64,000 nt of DNA from Streptomyces ochraceiscleroticus (GCF_000720485.1 NZ_JOAX01000003.1:62001-126000); one strand, 5' to 3'; counted from the first letter of the stretch, positions 15,865-30,819 are shown. A program made the numbers and translations. Notes: generated by a model from the letters alone, not told the origin.

Positions 15865-16698
15865 ATGATCCTTGTGACCGGTGCGACCGGGAACATCGGG
15901 AGCGCCCTGCTGCGGGAGCTGCAGGGGGCCGGCGCCGGCCCCGTGCGGGGGCTTACCCGGGACGCTGCCCGGGCCTCGTTCCCCGGGGAAGTCGAAGCTG
16001 TCGAGGGCGATTTGACCGAGGTCGCCGCGCTGAAGCCGGTGCTGGACGGGGTGCGTTCACTGTTCCTCGTGTCGGGCGTGGGCGCGGACGCGGACGTCCT
16101 CGCGGCCGCCCGGCAAGCGGGCGTCGAGCACGTGGTTCTCGTGTCGTCCATGACCGTGGAGACCCATCCCCACCTGGCTCCCGCCGGCGAGAACCTGGCG
16201 GTCGAGCGGCTGCTCCAGGACAGCGGCATGGCCTGGACGATCCTGCGGCCGACGCAGTTCACCTCGAACACCCTGTGGTGGGCGGCGTCGATCCGCGCGC
16301 ACCGGTCGGTCCGGGCGCCGTACGCGGACATCGGGCTGCCCGCCATCCACCCCGCCGACATTGCGGCGGTGGCCAGGACGGCGCTGACCGAACCGGGGCA
16401 CCGGGGGCGGACGTACGCACTCACCGGACCCGCACGGGTCACGCCCCGGCAGCAGGTCGAAGCCATCGGTGCTGCCCTCGGGGAAGAGGTGTCCCTCGAC
16501 GAGATCAGCCGGGAGGAGGCCCACCGGCAGATGGCGTCCTTCATGGCGGACGGAACCGCGGACGCGATACTCGACCTGATGGGCGGGGACGTCAACGACG
16601 AGCTGCTCCGGGTGCGGGACACGGTGTCGCAGATCACCGGCGCTCCTGCCCGAACGTTCCAGCAGTGGGCGCGGGAGAACGTCGCCGCGTTCCGCTGA
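15865..16698 (+). CDS. NmrA-type NAD(P)-binding oxidoreductase/epimerase-like protein
   Basis: 277 residues. The Rossmann start ILVTGATGNIGSALLRELQ is followed by VVLVSSMTVETHPH and WTILRPTQFTSNTLWW. The Tyr-x-x-x-Lys active site of classical SDRs is absent, as in NmrA/QOR2-type proteins that sense or use NADPH. ATG at 15865 has AGGAGAAGG upstream. The SoxR-type promoter 55 bases upstream links it to redox-active compounds. An NAD-dependent epimerase/dehydratase gene (SCO1178) belongs to the small SoxR regulon of S. coelicolor as I recall it, and this may be its counterpart. Confidence 0.82.
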   Translation: MILVTGATGNIGSALLRELQGAGAGPVRGLTRDAARASFPGEVEAVEGDLTEVAALKPVLDGVRSLFLVSGVGADADVLAAARQAGVEHVVLVSSMTVETHPHLAPAGENLAVERLLQDSGMAWTILRPTQFTSNTLWWAASIRAHRSVRAPYADIGLPAIHPADIAAVARTALTEPGHRGRTYALTGPARVTPRQQVEAIGAALGEEVSLDEISREEAHRQMASFMADGTADAILDLMGGDVNDELLRVRDTVSQITGAPARTFQQWARENVAAFR

Positions 16699-16742
16699 TC
16701 CGCTGATCCGCCCAAGAGAGCTGACACGGATCGCACACGCGC

Positions 16743-16777
16743 GAGGGGCGGCGCACCCAGTAGGTGCGCCGCCCCTC
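16743..16777. terminator. bidirectional terminator between convergent genes
   Basis: Perfect 15-bp stem GAGGGGCGGCGCACC (16743-16757) with 16763-16777 and a 5-base loop. It lies between the ends of the NmrA-type gene and gatB, which converge here. Confidence 0.85.
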
Positions 16778-16797
16778 CCCACGTAAGGGGACCAGGA

Positions 16798-18306
16798 TCA
16801 GCCCTCCACGCCCAGCTTCTCCAGGATGAGCTCGCGGACGCGGGCCGCGTCGGCCTGGCCTCGGGTGGCCTTCATGACCGCGCCGACCAGGGCGCCGGCC
16901 GCGGCGACCTTGCCGCCGCGGATCTTGTCGGCGATGGCGGCGTTGGACTCGATCGCCTCGTCGACGGCCTTGCCCAGCGCGCCCTCGTCGGAGACGACCT
17001 TCAGGCCGCGCTTCTCGACGACCTCGTCCGGGGTGCCCTCTCCGGCCAGTACGCCCTCGATGGTCTGGCGGGCCAGCTTGTCGTTGAGGGAACCCTCGGC
17101 GACCAGCGCGGCGACCCGGGCGACCTGCTCCGGCGTGATGGGCAGCGCGTCGAGGTCGACACCGTCCTCGTTGGCGCGGCGGGCCAGCTCGCCCATCCAC
17201 CACTTACGGGCGGCCGCGGCGTCCGCGCCGGCCTCCGTGGTGGCGACGATCAGGTCGACCGCACCGGCGTTGAGGATCGACTGCATGTCGTGCTCGGAGA
17301 TGCCCCACTCCTCGCGCAGCCGGTTACGGCGCACGCGCGGCAGCTCGGGCAGTCCCTTGCGCAGCTCCTCGACCCACTCGCGGGACGGGGCGACGGGGAC
17401 CAGGTCGGGCTCCGGGAAGTACCGGTAGTCCTCCGCCTCCTCCTTCACGCGGCCGGACGTCGTGGAGCCGTCCTCCTCGTGGAAGTGGCGGGTCTCCTGG
17501 ATGATCGTGCCGCCGGAGGAGAGCACCGCGGCGTGCCGCTGGATCTCGAACCGGGCCGCACGCTCGACGCTGCGCAGGGAGTTGACGTTCTTGGTCTCCG
17601 AGCGCGTGCCGAACTTCTCGCTGCCCTTGGGCATCAGCGAGAGGTTCACGTCGCAGCGCATCTGGCCCATCTCCATGCGGGCCTCGGAGACGCCGAGCGC
17701 CTTGATGAGCTCGCGCAGCTCGGCGACGTACGCCTTGGCGACCTCGGGGGCGCGCTCGCCCGCACCCTTGATCGGCTTGGTGACGATCTCGATGAGCGGG
17801 ATGCCGGCGCGGTTGTAGTCCAGGAGGGAGTGCGAGGCGCCGTGGATTCGGCCCGTCGCGCCGCCCACGTGCGTGGACTTGCCGGTGTCCTCCTCCATGT
17901 GGGCGCGCTCGATCTCCACGCGGAAGACCTCGCCGTCCTCCAGCTGCACGTCGAGGTAGCCGTCGAAGGCGATCGGCTCGTCGTACTGGGAGGTCTGGAA
18001 GTTCTTCGGCATGTCCGGATAGAAGTAGTTCTTCCGGGCGAAGCGGCACCACTCGGCGATCGAGCAGTTCAGCGCGAGGCCGATCTTGATGGCGGACTCC
18101 ACGCCGATCGCGTTGACGACCGGGAGGGAGCCGGGCAGCCCCAGGCAGGTGGGGCAGGTCTGGGTGTTGGCGTCGGCGCCGAGCGCCGTCGAACACCCGC
18201 AGAACATCTTGGTCTTGGTGCCGAGCTCGACGTGCACCTCGAGACCCATGACGGGCTCGTACGTCGCGAGGGCGTCCTCGTACGAGACCAGGTCAGTGAC
18301 AGTCAC
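16798..18306 (-). CDS. gatB: aspartyl/glutamyl-tRNA amidotransferase subunit B
   Basis: 502 residues, normal length. The N-terminal catalytic core has [20 protein letters not shown], the zinc-site pair CxC…[23 protein letters not shown] and [11 protein letters not shown]. The C-terminal helical YqeY-like tail ([37 protein letters not shown]) contacts tRNA. GatB activates misacylated Glu-tRNA(Gln)/Asp-tRNA(Asn) and converts it using ammonia from GatA. It is last in gatC-gatA-80aa-gatB; GTG start, 16 bases after the small membrane gene. Confidence 0.97.
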   Translation of the reverse strand: MTVTDLVSYEDALATYEPVMGLEVHVELGTKTKMFCGCSTALGADANTQTCPTCLGLPGSLPVVNAIGVESAIKIGLALNCSIAEWCRFARKNYFYPDMPKNFQTSQYDEPIAFDGYLDVQLEDGEVFRVEIERAHMEEDTGKSTHVGGATGRIHGASHSLLDYNRAGIPLIEIVTKPIKGAGERAPEVAKAYVAELRELIKALGVSEARMEMGQMRCDVNLSLMPKGSEKFGTRSETKNVNSLRSVERAARFEIQRHAAVLSSGGTIIQETRHFHEEDGSTTSGRVKEEAEDYRYFPEPDLVPVAPSREWVEELRKGLPELPRVRRNRLREEWGISEHDMQSILNAGAVDLIVATTEAGADAAAARKWWMGELARRANEDGVDLDALPITPEQVARVAALVAEGSLNDKLARQTIEGVLAGEGTPDEVVEKRGLKVVSDEGALGKAVDEAIESNAAIADKIRGGKVAAAGALVGAVMKATRGQADAARVRELILEKLGVEG

Positions 18307-18322
18307 GGTGAAACAATCCCTC

Positions 18323-18565
18323 TCAGCCCAGCAGGACGTCGTCGTCGCCCAGGTGCTTCAGTTCCCGGTAGAGGATCGCCAGGCCGGTGACGATCGCCGC
18401 GGCCGAGACCGCCGCGTCGATCAGCCGGAGCGTGTCGTTCTCCTGCCGGGCCAGCTTCGCCTGCTTGGCGACGCTGAGCGCGCCGAAAGCGGTGGTGCCC
18501 ATCGACAGGTACAGACCCGACTTGGACTTCTTGAAGTTCTTGGCCTTCTTGGTGATGGCGCTCAC
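18323..18565 (-). CDS. small membrane protein conserved in gat operon
   Basis: 80 residues: a very basic N terminus ([20 protein letters not shown]), one weak hydrophobic stretch ([12 protein letters not shown]) and a clear membrane helix ([22 protein letters not shown]), ending in an acidic tail [11 protein letters not shown] start with GAGGAGG upstream; it overlaps the gatA stop by GTGA and precedes gatB by 16 bases, so it is firmly inside the operon. I do not recognise a function. A structural or membrane-tethering role near the amidotransferase is speculation. Confidence 0.8.
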   Translation of the reverse strand: MSAITKKAKNFKKSKSGLYLSMGTTAFGALSVAKQAKLARQENDTLRLIDAAVSAAAIVTGLAILYRELKHLGDDDVLLG

Positions 18566-20070
18566 AGTGACGGTGCCTCCTCGAGCAGCGGGTGGCCCCA
18601 CTTTTCCACGAAGGCGGCCTCGACGGCGGCACCGACCTTGTACAGCCGGTCGTCCTTCATGGTGGGGGCGATGATCTGCAGGCCCACGGGCAGCCCGTCC
18701 TCGGGAGCCAGGCCGCAGGGCAGCGACATGGCCGCGTTGCCCGCCAGGTTCACGGGGAGCGTGCACACGTCCGCGAGGTACATCGCCATCGGGTCGTCGG
18801 CACGCTCGCCGATCGGGAAGGCGGTGGTGGGCGTGGTCGGCGAGACGATCACGTCGACCTGCTCGAATGCCTTCTCGAACTCGCGGGTGATCAGGGTCCG
18901 CACCTTTTGCGCGGAGCCGTAGTACGCGTCGTAGTAGCCGGAGCTGAGCGCGTACGTACCGAGCATGATCCGGCGCTTGACCTCGGGGCCGAAGCCGGCC
19001 TCGCGGGTCAGGGCCGTGACGTCCTCGGCCGACTTCGTGCCGTCGTCGCCGACCCGCAGGCCGTAACGCATGGCGTCGAAGCGGGCCAGGTTGGAGGAGC
19101 ACTCCGAGGGCGCGATGAGGTAGTACGCGGCCAGCGCCAGGTCGAAGGACGGGCAGTCCAGCTCGACGATCTCGGCGCCCAGCTCCTTCATCAGCGCGAC
19201 GGACTCGTCGAACCGCTGGATGACACCGTCCTGGTAGCCCTCGCCGCGGAACTGCTTCACCACGCCGACGCGCATGCCCTGTACGGAGCCGTTGCGCGCG
19301 GCCTCGACGACCGCCGGGACCGGCGCGTCGATGGAGGTGGAGTCGAGCGGGTCGTGGCCCGCGATCGCCTCGTGCAGCAGCGCCGCGTCCAGGACCGTAC
19401 GGGCGCAGGGTCCGCCCTGGTCGAGGGAGGAGGAGAACGCGACCATGCCGTAGCGGGAGACGCCGCCGTACGTCGGCTTCACGCCGACCGTGCCGGTGAC
19501 GGCGGCGGGCTGGCGGATGGAACCGCCGGTGTCCGTACCGATCGCCAGCGGTGCCTCGTACGAGGCGAGGGCCGCGGACGAGCCGCCGCCGGAGCCGCCG
19601 GGGATGCGGGTCAGGTCCCACGGGTTGCCCGTCGGGCCGTACGCGCTGTTCTCCGTGGAGGACCCCATGGCGAACTCGTCCATGTTGGTCTTGCCGAGGA
19701 TGACGACGTCGGCGGCCTTCAGGCGCTCGGTCACCGTCGCGTCGTACGGCGGGATCCAGCCTTCGAGGATCTTGGAGCCGACGGTGGTCGGGACGCCCTC
19801 GGTGGTGAAGATGTCCTTCAGGGCGAGCGGGACGCCGGCCAGCGGGCCGAGCTTCTCGCCGCGCTCGCGCTTGGCGTCCACGGCGCGGGCCTGGGCGAGC
19901 GCGCCCTCCCGGTCGACGTGCAGGAAGGCGTGCACCTTCTCGTCCACGGCCTCGATCCGGGCCAGGTGGGCCTCGGTGACCTGGACGGCGGTGACCTCAC
20001 CGGCCGCGATCTTCGCTGCGGTCTCGGCGGCGGTCAGCTTGATCAGTTCGTGTGCTGCGGTCTGCGCCAT
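18562..20070 (-). CDS. gatA: aspartyl/glutamyl-tRNA amidotransferase subunit A
   Basis: 502 residues. Amidase-signature enzyme that frees ammonia from glutamine. The Ser-cisSer-Lys triad elements are visible: [11 protein letters not shown] (Lys), [17 protein letters not shown] (cis-Ser) and [16 protein letters not shown] (nucleophile Ser). C-terminal motif [16 protein letters not shown] at 20070 follows a GGGGGAGGAG ribosome site. Only 5 bases separate the end of gatC from this start, and its stop overlaps the small membrane gene. Confidence 0.98.
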   Translation of the reverse strand: MAQTAAHELIKLTAAETAAKIAAGEVTAVQVTEAHLARIEAVDEKVHAFLHVDREGALAQARAVDAKRERGEKLGPLAGVPLALKDIFTTEGVPTTVGSKILEGWIPPYDATVTERLKAADVVILGKTNMDEFAMGSSTENSAYGPTGNPWDLTRIPGGSGGGSSAALASYEAPLAIGTDTGGSIRQPAAVTGTVGVKPTYGGVSRYGMVAFSSSLDQGGPCARTVLDAALLHEAIAGHDPLDSTSIDAPVPAVVEAARNGSVQGMRVGVVKQFRGEGYQDGVIQRFDESVALMKELGAEIVELDCPSFDLALAAYYLIAPSECSSNLARFDAMRYGLRVGDDGTKSAEDVTALTREAGFGPEVKRRIMLGTYALSSGYYDAYYGSAQKVRTLITREFEKAFEQVDVIVSPTTPTTAFPIGERADDPMAMYLADVCTLPVNLAGNAAMSLPCGLAPEDGLPVGLQIIAPTMKDDRLYKVGAAVEAAFVEKWGHPLLEEAPSL

Positions 20071-20075
20071 CTCGG

Positions 20076-20372
20076 TCACTCCTCCCCCAGAATCTGCGGC
20101 ACCTTGAATCGCTGCTGCTCCTGGGCGGGGGCGCCGGAGAGCGCCTGCTCGGGGGTGAGCGACGGACGGACCTCGTCCGCCCGCATGACGTTCGTCAGGG
20201 GCAGCGGGTGGGAGGTCGGCGGGACGTCTTGGTCGGCGACCTCGGAGACGCGGGCTACCGCGCCGATGATGTCGTCGAGCTGTCCGGCGAAGTGGTCGAG
20301 CTCTTCGTCCTTCAGCTCCAGACGTGCCAGCCGTGCGAGGTGGGCGACCTCCTCGCGCGTGATGCCAGGCAT
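20076..20372 (-). CDS. gatC: aspartyl/glutamyl-tRNA amidotransferase subunit C
   Basis: 98 residues, the usual size. [21 protein letters not shown] is the family N terminus, and the C-terminal belt contains [21 protein letters not shown]. GatC wraps GatA and GatB together. ATG at 20372 (MPGITREEV) has AGAGGATC upstream. A longer in-frame ATG at 20414 would add a non-conserved basic stretch. First gene of the operon. Confidence 0.96.
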   Translation of the reverse strand: MPGITREEVAHLARLARLELKDEELDHFAGQLDDIIGAVARVSEVADQDVPPTSHPLPLTNVMRADEVRPSLTPEQALSGAPAQEQQRFKVPQILGEE

Positions 20373-20483
20373 GCAGCGATCCTCTGCTGGTTTCCGGTGG
20401 AGTTTCCGCCCCAATCCTATGGCTCCGGGAGTCGTGACCGCGAAACGCTTTCCCCGCGGGGGCCGGAACCGGGACCGGGACGG

Positions 20484-22589
20484 CTACTTCACGACCTGGC
20501 CCGAGGGCCGGTCGGCCTCCTCTGAGTCGGCAGGCGCGCCTTCCGACTCCCGGCGCCAGCCGTGGTGCTCGCGCGCCCGCAGCCACGCCGTCGTCTCGTC
20601 CGGCGGCATCGCGGCGGCCACCAGCCAGCCCTGTACCGCGTCGCAGCCCAGATCGCGCAGCCGCTCCCAGGTCTCGTCGTCCTCGACGCCCTCCGCGACG
20701 ACGAGCAGGCCGAGGGAGTGCGCGAGGTCGAGCGTGCAGCGGACGATCTCGGCGTCCTCGGTGTCCACCGCGAGCCGGGCCACGAACGAGCGGTCGATCT
20801 TCAGCTCGCTGACGGGCAGCCGCCGCAGGTGCACCAGCGAGCTGTACCCCGTGCCGAAGTCGTCCAGCGACATCTTCACGCCGTGGCCGGTCAGGCCGTT
20901 CAGCGTGTCGGCGGCGCGCTGCGGGTCCTCCAGCAGCACATGCTCGGTGATCTCGAGCTGGAGCGCGCCCGGCGGTACCTGGTGCCGCGCCAGCCGGGCG
21001 GCGACCGCGCCGGCGAACCCGGGGGTGTGCACATCGCGCGGTGACACATTCACCGCGACCGGGACCTCCAGGCCGTCCGCGCGCCAGCGCGCCACCTGGC
21101 CGAGCGCGGTCTCCAGGACGTACTCGGTCAGCCGCGGCATCAGCCCGGAGGACTCGGCGATGGCGATGAACTCGTCCGGAGGGACTCTCCCGCGGTCCGG
21201 GTGCACCCAGCGCACCAGCGCCTCGAGACCGGCGACCTGGCCGTCGAAGCGGACCTTGGGCTGGTAGTGCAGCTCGACCTCGCCCGCGTCCAGCGCCCGG
21301 CGCAGGTCGCCGAGGAGGCCGAGGCGGTCGGGGGTGTTGCCGTCGCGCTTGGCTTCGTAGACCTCCACGCCGCTGCGGTCCCGCTTCGCCTGGTACATCG
21401 CGACGTCCGCGCGGCGCAGCAGGCCCTCGGCGTCCAGCGCGTGGTCCGGATAGACCGCGACGCCGGCGCTCGCCTCGAGCACCAGCGTCAGCCCGTCCAG
21501 GTCGAGGGGCGAGCCCAGGGCGGCGACAAGCGAACGGGCCACCCGCTGTGCGCTGGTGAGGGAATCGGCGGTGGGCAGCAGCACCGCGAACTCGTCGCCG
21601 CCCAGCCGCGCGGCCTCCGCTCCGCGGGGCAGGGCCTGCCGCAGCCGCTCGGCGATCTGGAGCAGCAGGCGGTCACCGGCGAGGTGTCCGAGGGTGTCGT
21701 TGACCGACCGGAAACGGTCGAGATCGATCAGTACGAGGGCGGCGCGGGCGCCGACGCGCTCGGCGTCGTCCAGCGCGCTCCAGGTCCGCTCCAGCAGCCA
21801 CTGCCGGTTCGGCAGGCCGGTCAGCGGGTCGCGAAGCTGCTCCTCGGCGCGGGCCCGCGCGATCCACAGCGTGGAGTCCAGCGCGATCAGCGGTACGGCG
21901 AAGAGCGGCAGCAGCAGCGGGGTGTGCTCGGCGACCACCACGATCAGCGGGGCTATGCCCACGAGCGCGATGCCGACCAGGGCCTGCCGGGTCACCGACC
22001 GGCGCGCGATGGACGGCAGCCGGCCGTTGCGCGAGCCCATCAGGAACCACAGCAGCGCGCGGGTGACGGCGAGATACACCAGCGCCGATCCGAGGATCGG
22101 CGGCAGGACGGACAGGTCCCATTCACCGGGACGGCCGGGGTCGGCCACGCTGGGCGTGATGCCGAACGCGGCGAGGCCCAGCGCCGCCGCGCCCAGGCCG
22201 AGGACGTCGATCGCACCGTGCACCACCGCCTGTCGCCAGCGCTGCCGACGCGCCGCGCCGACCAGCACGACCACGGACAGGCTGATCAACAGTGCGGGCA
22301 CCCAGCCGTACAGCAGCAGGACCGCCAGGGCCAGTGCGGCACCGGAGCCGGTGCCGCCGGACCAGCGGTCCCGGCCGATGGCGACGAGATGCCCGACGAT
22401 CACGCCGGTGAGGACGGCCAGCGACCAGCCGACGGCGCCGCGCGGGAAAAGCGCGGCGCCGCCTCCGATCGTCATGATCACGCCCGTCACGAGCACCAGG
22501 GCGGCCGTCAGAACCACAGCCGCGGGCAACGCGGGCATGACGAGCCGCCGGAGCCGCGACGCCGGAGCGGCGCTGTCGGTCGGTTCCAT
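20484..22589 (-). CDS. rmdB: membrane GGDEF-EAL cyclic-di-GMP enzyme, RmdB-like
   Basis: 701 residues. About the first 245 form a multi-helix membrane region. The GGDEF domain (DPLTGLPN at 254-261, intact GGDEF at 330-334) has no RxxD inhibitory site directly before it. The EAL domain has EAL at 456-458, [27 protein letters not shown] and AEGVED, the residues expected for an active phosphodiesterase. Its position between gatC and ligA matches S. coelicolor rmdB (SCO5495) as I recall it, which tunes c-di-GMP and development. ATG at 22589 begins just after the AGAGGTATCGGA leader. Confidence 0.88.
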   Translation of the reverse strand: MEPTDSAAPASRLRRLVMPALPAAVVLTAALVLVTGVIMTIGGGAALFPRGAVGWSLAVLTGVIVGHLVAIGRDRWSGGTGSGAALALAVLLLYGWVPALLISLSVVVLVGAARRQRWRQAVVHGAIDVLGLGAAALGLAAFGITPSVADPGRPGEWDLSVLPPILGSALVYLAVTRALLWFLMGSRNGRLPSIARRSVTRQALVGIALVGIAPLIVVVAEHTPLLLPLFAVPLIALDSTLWIARARAEEQLRDPLTGLPNRQWLLERTWSALDDAERVGARAALVLIDLDRFRSVNDTLGHLAGDRLLLQIAERLRQALPRGAEAARLGGDEFAVLLPTADSLTSAQRVARSLVAALGSPLDLDGLTLVLEASAGVAVYPDHALDAEGLLRRADVAMYQAKRDRSGVEVYEAKRDGNTPDRLGLLGDLRRALDAGEVELHYQPKVRFDGQVAGLEALVRWVHPDRGRVPPDEFIAIAESSGLMPRLTEYVLETALGQVARWRADGLEVPVAVNVSPRDVHTPGFAGAVAARLARHQVPPGALQLEITEHVLLEDPQRAADTLNGLTGHGVKMSLDDFGTGYSSLVHLRRLPVSELKIDRSFVARLAVDTEDAEIVRCTLDLAHSLGLLVVAEGVEDDETWERLRDLGCDAVQGWLVAAAMPPDETTAWLRAREHHGWRRESEGAPADSEEADRPSGQVVK

Positions 22590-22746
22590 TCCGATACCTC
22601 TCACAGCCGGCTGTGCCCGCGCCACGGCAGGCGCACCCCTCAACAGTAGGCCGCAGAAGGCCACCTCGGGCAGCGATCGGCAGCGGTTGCCCGAATGCGA
22701 CCCGACCACCCGTAAGCGTCTGGTATGCGCCGAAGAAGTGACTTGC

Positions 22747-26096
<3,350 letters not shown>

Positions 26097-26161
26097 GCGT
26101 CCGACCCTATGCGGCGTGGCCGTGTGGCTGCGCCCGTGCGACCTTGCGTACGGCCGGGGCG

Positions 26162-26851
26162 TCAGCTTCCCGGGCGCACCGAGAGATCGGTGATCTCCGC
26201 GTCCCTGGGGAGGTCGAGGGCCGTGAGGACCGTCGTCGCGATCGACTCGGGGTCGATCCAGCGGGACGGGTCGTACTCCTTGCCCTCCTGCTGGTGCACG
26301 GTGGCCTGCATGGCGGTCGCGGTGCGCCCCGGGTAGACGGAGGTGACCCGCACCCCGTTGTCGTGCTCCTCGGCGCGCAGCGCGTCCGCCAGCGCCTTCA
26401 GGCCGTGCTTACTGGCCGCGTACGCGCCCCACTGCGGGTTCGCGCGCAGCCCCGCGCCGGAGTTGACGAAGACCACGTGGCCCTGCGCGAGCCGGAGCTG
26501 CGGCAGGAAGAGGCGGGTCAGCTCGGCCGGCGCGACCAGGTTGGCGGTGAGCTGGCGCTGCCAGCTCTTGGCGGGCAGGTCGGCGACCGCGCCCAGCTCG
26601 ACGACGCCCGCGATGTGCAGGACGGAGTCCAGCCGGTCGGGCAGCGTCTGGTGGCCGAGCGCCCAGGCGAGCTTCTCCGGTACGCCGAGGTCACCGACGA
26701 CCGCGCGGGCCCCGGGGAACTGCGCGGCCAGCTCCTTGGCGCGGCCCGCGTCCCGGGCCAGCAGCCACAGCTCCTCCCCCCGGTCGGCCAGCCGCCGCGC
26801 GACCGCCGCCCCGATGCCCGATCCTGCGCCGGTGATCAAGTGCGTACCCAT
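26162..26851 (-). CDS. short-chain dehydrogenase/reductase
   Basis: 229 residues. Cofactor motif TGAGSGIGAAVARRL (7-21), HIAGVVELG, catalytic YAASKHGLKALADAL and VYPGRTATAM. Lack of an acidic residue after the second strand (ARDAGR) suggests NADPH use. Substrate unknown. ATG at 26851; a -10-like TAGGAT lies 9-14 bases before the start, so the message may be nearly leaderless. A copy of the TTACCC hairpin element lies about 40 bases upstream. Confidence 0.9.
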   Translation of the reverse strand: MGTHLITGAGSGIGAAVARRLADRGEELWLLARDAGRAKELAAQFPGARAVVGDLGVPEKLAWALGHQTLPDRLDSVLHIAGVVELGAVADLPAKSWQRQLTANLVAPAELTRLFLPQLRLAQGHVVFVNSGAGLRANPQWGAYAASKHGLKALADALRAEEHDNGVRVTSVYPGRTATAMQATVHQQEGKEYDPSRWIDPESIATTVLTALDLPRDAEITDLSVRPGS

Positions 26852-26889
26852 GGGGCGATCCTAACGACCTCCGGATATCCGCGCCCCCG

Positions 26890-26913
26890 CCTGGGTAACC
26901 CCCTGGTGGGGGT
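26890..26913 (-). repeat. hairpin + TTACCC element, copy 3
   Basis: On the minus strand: ACCCCC-ACCA-GGGGGT, then TACCCAGG. The 14-base run GGGGGTTACCCAGG equals that of copy 2 at 368-381. Orientation points toward the SDR start, as copies 1 and 2 point toward the sugar dehydrogenase. Confidence 0.6.
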
Positions 26914-26972
26914 CTCCGGGGCTGCGCAATCGGGGCCCGCGCGAAAGTCGTACTGACTCGCCGCGCAAGAGT

Positions 26973-27515
26973 TCAGCTCTGTACCCCCGCCTGCTCCTCC
27001 AGGTAAGCCAGCGCGCCCACGCCGTCCTCCGCGAAGAAGGCCAGCTCGGTGAGCGGTACCGGGAGGAAGTTCTCCTCCTCCATGCGCTGGAACTGCTGCT
27101 TGAGGCCGTCGTAGAAGCCGTTCGTGTTCAGGATGACGACGGGCTTGGTGTTCAGGCCGTGCTTCTTCAGCTCAAGGATCTCGGTGGCCTCGTCCAGCGT
27201 GCCGGTGCCGCCGACCATCACCACGATGGCGTCGGCGCGGGCGAGCAGCGCCGCCTTGCGCTCGGCGAGGTCCGCGGTGATCACCATCTCGTCCGCGCCC
27301 GCGCGCGCCTTGTGGGCCAGGAACTCCACCGAAATACCGATGAGCCGGCCGCCGTTCTCCTGCACGCCGTCGGCCATGACCTTCATCAGGCCGGTGTCCG
27401 AGCCGCCCCAGACCAGCGCGTGCCCGCCCTTGCCGATCAGCTCGGCGAATTCACGGGCGGGGACGGTGTAGCTCTCGGAGAGGTCGGCGGCGGAGCAGAA
27501 GACACAAATGTTCAT
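26973..27515 (-). CDS. LOG family protein (Rossmann-fold nucleotide-binding)
   Basis: 180 residues, starting MNICVFCSAADLSESY and containing LVWGGSDTGLMKVMADG and VGGTGTLDEATEILELKKHG. LOG proteins release cytokinin-like bases from nucleoside 5'-monophosphates or act as AMP/CMP N-glycosidases; older annotation calls them lysine decarboxylase. The usual PGGxGTxxE appears as VGGTGTLDE, keeping the Gly, Thr and Glu but not the Pro. ATG at 27515 starts the conserved domain. Confidence 0.88.
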   Translation of the reverse strand: MNICVFCSAADLSESYTVPAREFAELIGKGGHALVWGGSDTGLMKVMADGVQENGGRLIGISVEFLAHKARAGADEMVITADLAERKAALLARADAIVVMVGGTGTLDEATEILELKKHGLNTKPVVILNTNGFYDGLKQQFQRMEEENFLPVPLTELAFFAEDGVGALAYLEEQAGVQS

Positions 27516-27555
27516 ACGGCAACGATACGGGTGGGCAGAGGACGGACGACGGTCC

Positions 27556-27578
27556 CCCGCCCACTCGTCACGGGCGGG
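27556..27578. terminator. hairpin downstream of glutamate dehydrogenase gene
   Basis: CCCGCCC (27556-27562) pairs with GGGCGGG (27572-27578) around ACTCGTCAC. A second near-copy of the loop and one arm (GCCCACCCGTCACGGGC) lies at 27601-27617, closer to the gdhA stop. Likely tandem terminators on the minus strand. Confidence 0.55.
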
Positions 27579-27621
27579 CAGGGGGCGCACCTCGATCCCC
27601 GCCCACCCGTCACGGGCCGCG

Positions 27622-29067
<1,446 letters not shown>

Positions 29068-29256
29068 CTATGTTCCCGCCCGCCACGCACGGTATCCGGT
29101 TCTCCGGGAACCCGAGAGGAACTCCCGGTGCACGACCGGCGGGGCACCGCTCCCGCGTTGCCCCCTCGGCGGAGCAGCGGGACGCTGGAGACATGCGCGA
29201 CCGGGCCCGTCCGGTACCCCTCAAGGAGCACCCGCCCGGCCGGAAAGGGGTTTCTC

Positions 29257-29553
29257 ATGCGAATGCTGCTCAAGGTTCAGCTCGACACACCAACGGCCAA
29301 CGATGCCATCACGAACGGCACGCTTCCGAAGACCATCGAGAACGCGCTGGCGAACCTCCGCCCCGAAGCGGCCTATTTCACCACCCAGGATGGAATCCGT
29401 ACTGCATTTATCTTCTTCGATATGCAGGACCCGTCCCAGATGCCGAAGACCGGAGAGCCGTTCTTCCTCGAACTCGGCGCCAAGGTCCAGTACACGCCGG
29501 TCATGAACGTGGAAGACCTCCGCAAGGGCCTCGCGGCTCTGAATGGCGGCTAG
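29257..29553 (+). CDS. conserved hypothetical protein, 98 residues
   Basis: MRMLLKVQLDTPTANDAITN opens a small alternating strand/helix protein with RPEAAYFTTQDGIRTAFIFF and LGAKVQYTPVMNVEDLRKGL. The pattern suggests a small ferredoxin-like or muconolactone-isomerase-like fold, as in other short actinobacterial proteins with PEAAYF and F-D-x-x-DPS. Function unknown. ATG at 29257 follows GGAAAGGGG. Codon use is somewhat less GC-biased than its neighbours. Confidence 0.75.
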   Translation: MRMLLKVQLDTPTANDAITNGTLPKTIENALANLRPEAAYFTTQDGIRTAFIFFDMQDPSQMPKTGEPFFLELGAKVQYTPVMNVEDLRKGLAALNGG

Positions 29554-29572
29554 CCCTCCGGCAGTCCTCTGA

Positions 29573-29875
29573 TCACCGACGGGCACGGCAGTCCGCCACG
29601 CGCAGGGCATCACTCAGCGCCTCCGCCAGGCGGAGGGCCAGGTAGCGGAACTCGGCGTCCGTGACCTTCGGGTCGGCGTGCATCGCACGGGCGTATTGCA
29701 GTAGCTCCGCCCCCATCCCGAGCTGGATCTGCTCGACGCTGTCGGCGAGCGCGGACACGGGCCCCGTGCCGTCGGTCGAGAGGTAGCAGGGGCGGCCGTC
29801 AGGGGTCGTCCACGGCAGCAACCGCAGGGCGTGAACGGGTACTTCAGACGCTTCACCAGGCGTTTCATCCGTCAT
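29573..29875 (-). CDS. hypothetical protein, 100 residues, divergent from XRE regulator
   Basis: Soluble protein: VHALRLLPWTTPDGRPCYLS, then TGPVSALADSVEQIQLGMGA and a helical C terminus (DAEFRYLALRLAEALSDALR). Such genes often sit beside XRE/DUF397 pairs in streptomycetes, and that context is the main support for a regulatory link. ATG at 29875. It lies 128 bases from the regulator start, divergently. No characterised family recognised. Confidence 0.7.
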   Translation of the reverse strand: MTDETPGEASEVPVHALRLLPWTTPDGRPCYLSTDGTGPVSALADSVEQIQLGMGAELLQYARAMHADPKVTDAEFRYLALRLAEALSDALRVADCRARR

Positions 29876-30003
29876 GGAGTCGATTGTCAGTGGCCGCGGT
29901 TACTCTGCGTACTGGATCGGATTCGTTGTGCGGAGACGGGCAGCGGGTGTGCGATCCGTGCAGTGCGGTACGACGTACGACCGGCGCCAGCGGAGGATGC
30001 CCG

Positions 30004-30819
30004 ATGCCCAAGTCCAAAGAACCTCCCACCAGTCTCCTGATCTTCGGCAAGCAGTCCCGTTACCTGCGCGAGAAACGCGACCTGACCCGCCGCGAGCTGT
30101 CCGCGCTCATCCCGTACTCCGAGTCCTTCATCGCGATGGTCGAGCGCGGCGAAAGACCCCCGAAGCCGGGGTACGTGGACGCGGTGGACGCGGTACTGGG
30201 CGCGGACGGCCTGCTCTGTGTCCTGGCGCCGGACGTGTCGGAGAAACATCACCCGGCGTGGGCGGAGGAGTACGTCCACCTCCAGGCGCAGGCGCTTGCC
30301 CTGCATGTCTACTCGACGCACTTCCTGCACGGCCAGCTGCAGACGAAGGAGTGCGCGCAGGCGGTCTTCCGGTCCGTCAGACCCAGCATGACCGAAGAGG
30401 AGATCGAGCAGTCCGTCCAGGCGCGCCTGGCCACACAGAAGCTGCTCACGCGCACGCCCGCGTGCCGGATGACCTTCGTGCTGGAGGAGTCGACGCTGCT
30501 GCGGAAGATCGGCGGGCGGGATGTGTGGGAGGGCGAGCTGCGCAACCTGCTCAAGATCTCCCAACTGCACAACGTGCAGCTTCAGATCATGCCGCTGTCC
30601 CGGGAGACGCATGCGGGGGTGGACGGCCCGATGACGCTGCTGGAGACTCCGGACCACCACACCGTCGGCTACGTCTCGGGCCAGCAGGGAAGTTACTTCC
30701 TGACCGAGCCCGACGACATCAGCGTGCTGAGCCACCGCTATGGCACGCTGCGGGCACAGGCCCTCGATGCCGAGGCGTCGCGAGCTTTCATTCAGCGACT
30801 GCTGACAGGAGAGTCATGA
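30004..30819 (+). CDS. XRE-family regulator with DUF5753 domain
   Basis: 271 residues. N-terminal helix-turn-helix KQSRYLREKRDLTRRELSAL then IPYSESFIAMVERGERPP (about 15-58). The rest is the DUF5753 ligand-like domain with WAEEYVHLQAQALALHVYST, VQARLATQKLLTR and VQLQIMPL. This is the WhiJ-like regulator type that is amplified in streptomycetes and pairs with DUF397 proteins to control development or antibiotic genes. ATG at 30004 has GGAGG upstream. Its stop overlaps the DUF397 start by ATGA. Confidence 0.92.
   Translation: MPKSKEPPTSLLIFGKQSRYLREKRDLTRRELSALIPYSESFIAMVERGERPPKPGYVDAVDAVLGADGLLCVLAPDVSEKHHPAWAEEYVHLQAQALALHVYSTHFLHGQLQTKECAQAVFRSVRPSMTEEEIEQSVQARLATQKLLTRTPACRMTFVLEESTLLRKIGGRDVWEGELRNLLKISQLHNVQLQIMPLSRETHAGVDGPMTLLETPDHHTVGYVSGQQGSYFLTEPDDISVLSHRYGTLRAQALDAEASRAFIQRLLTGES

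Noticed and set aside
18592..21267. Long plus-strand frame opposite gatA, gatC and the c-di-GMP gene
   Set aside because: Crosses three minus-strand genes and their intergenic gaps; typical shadow composition.
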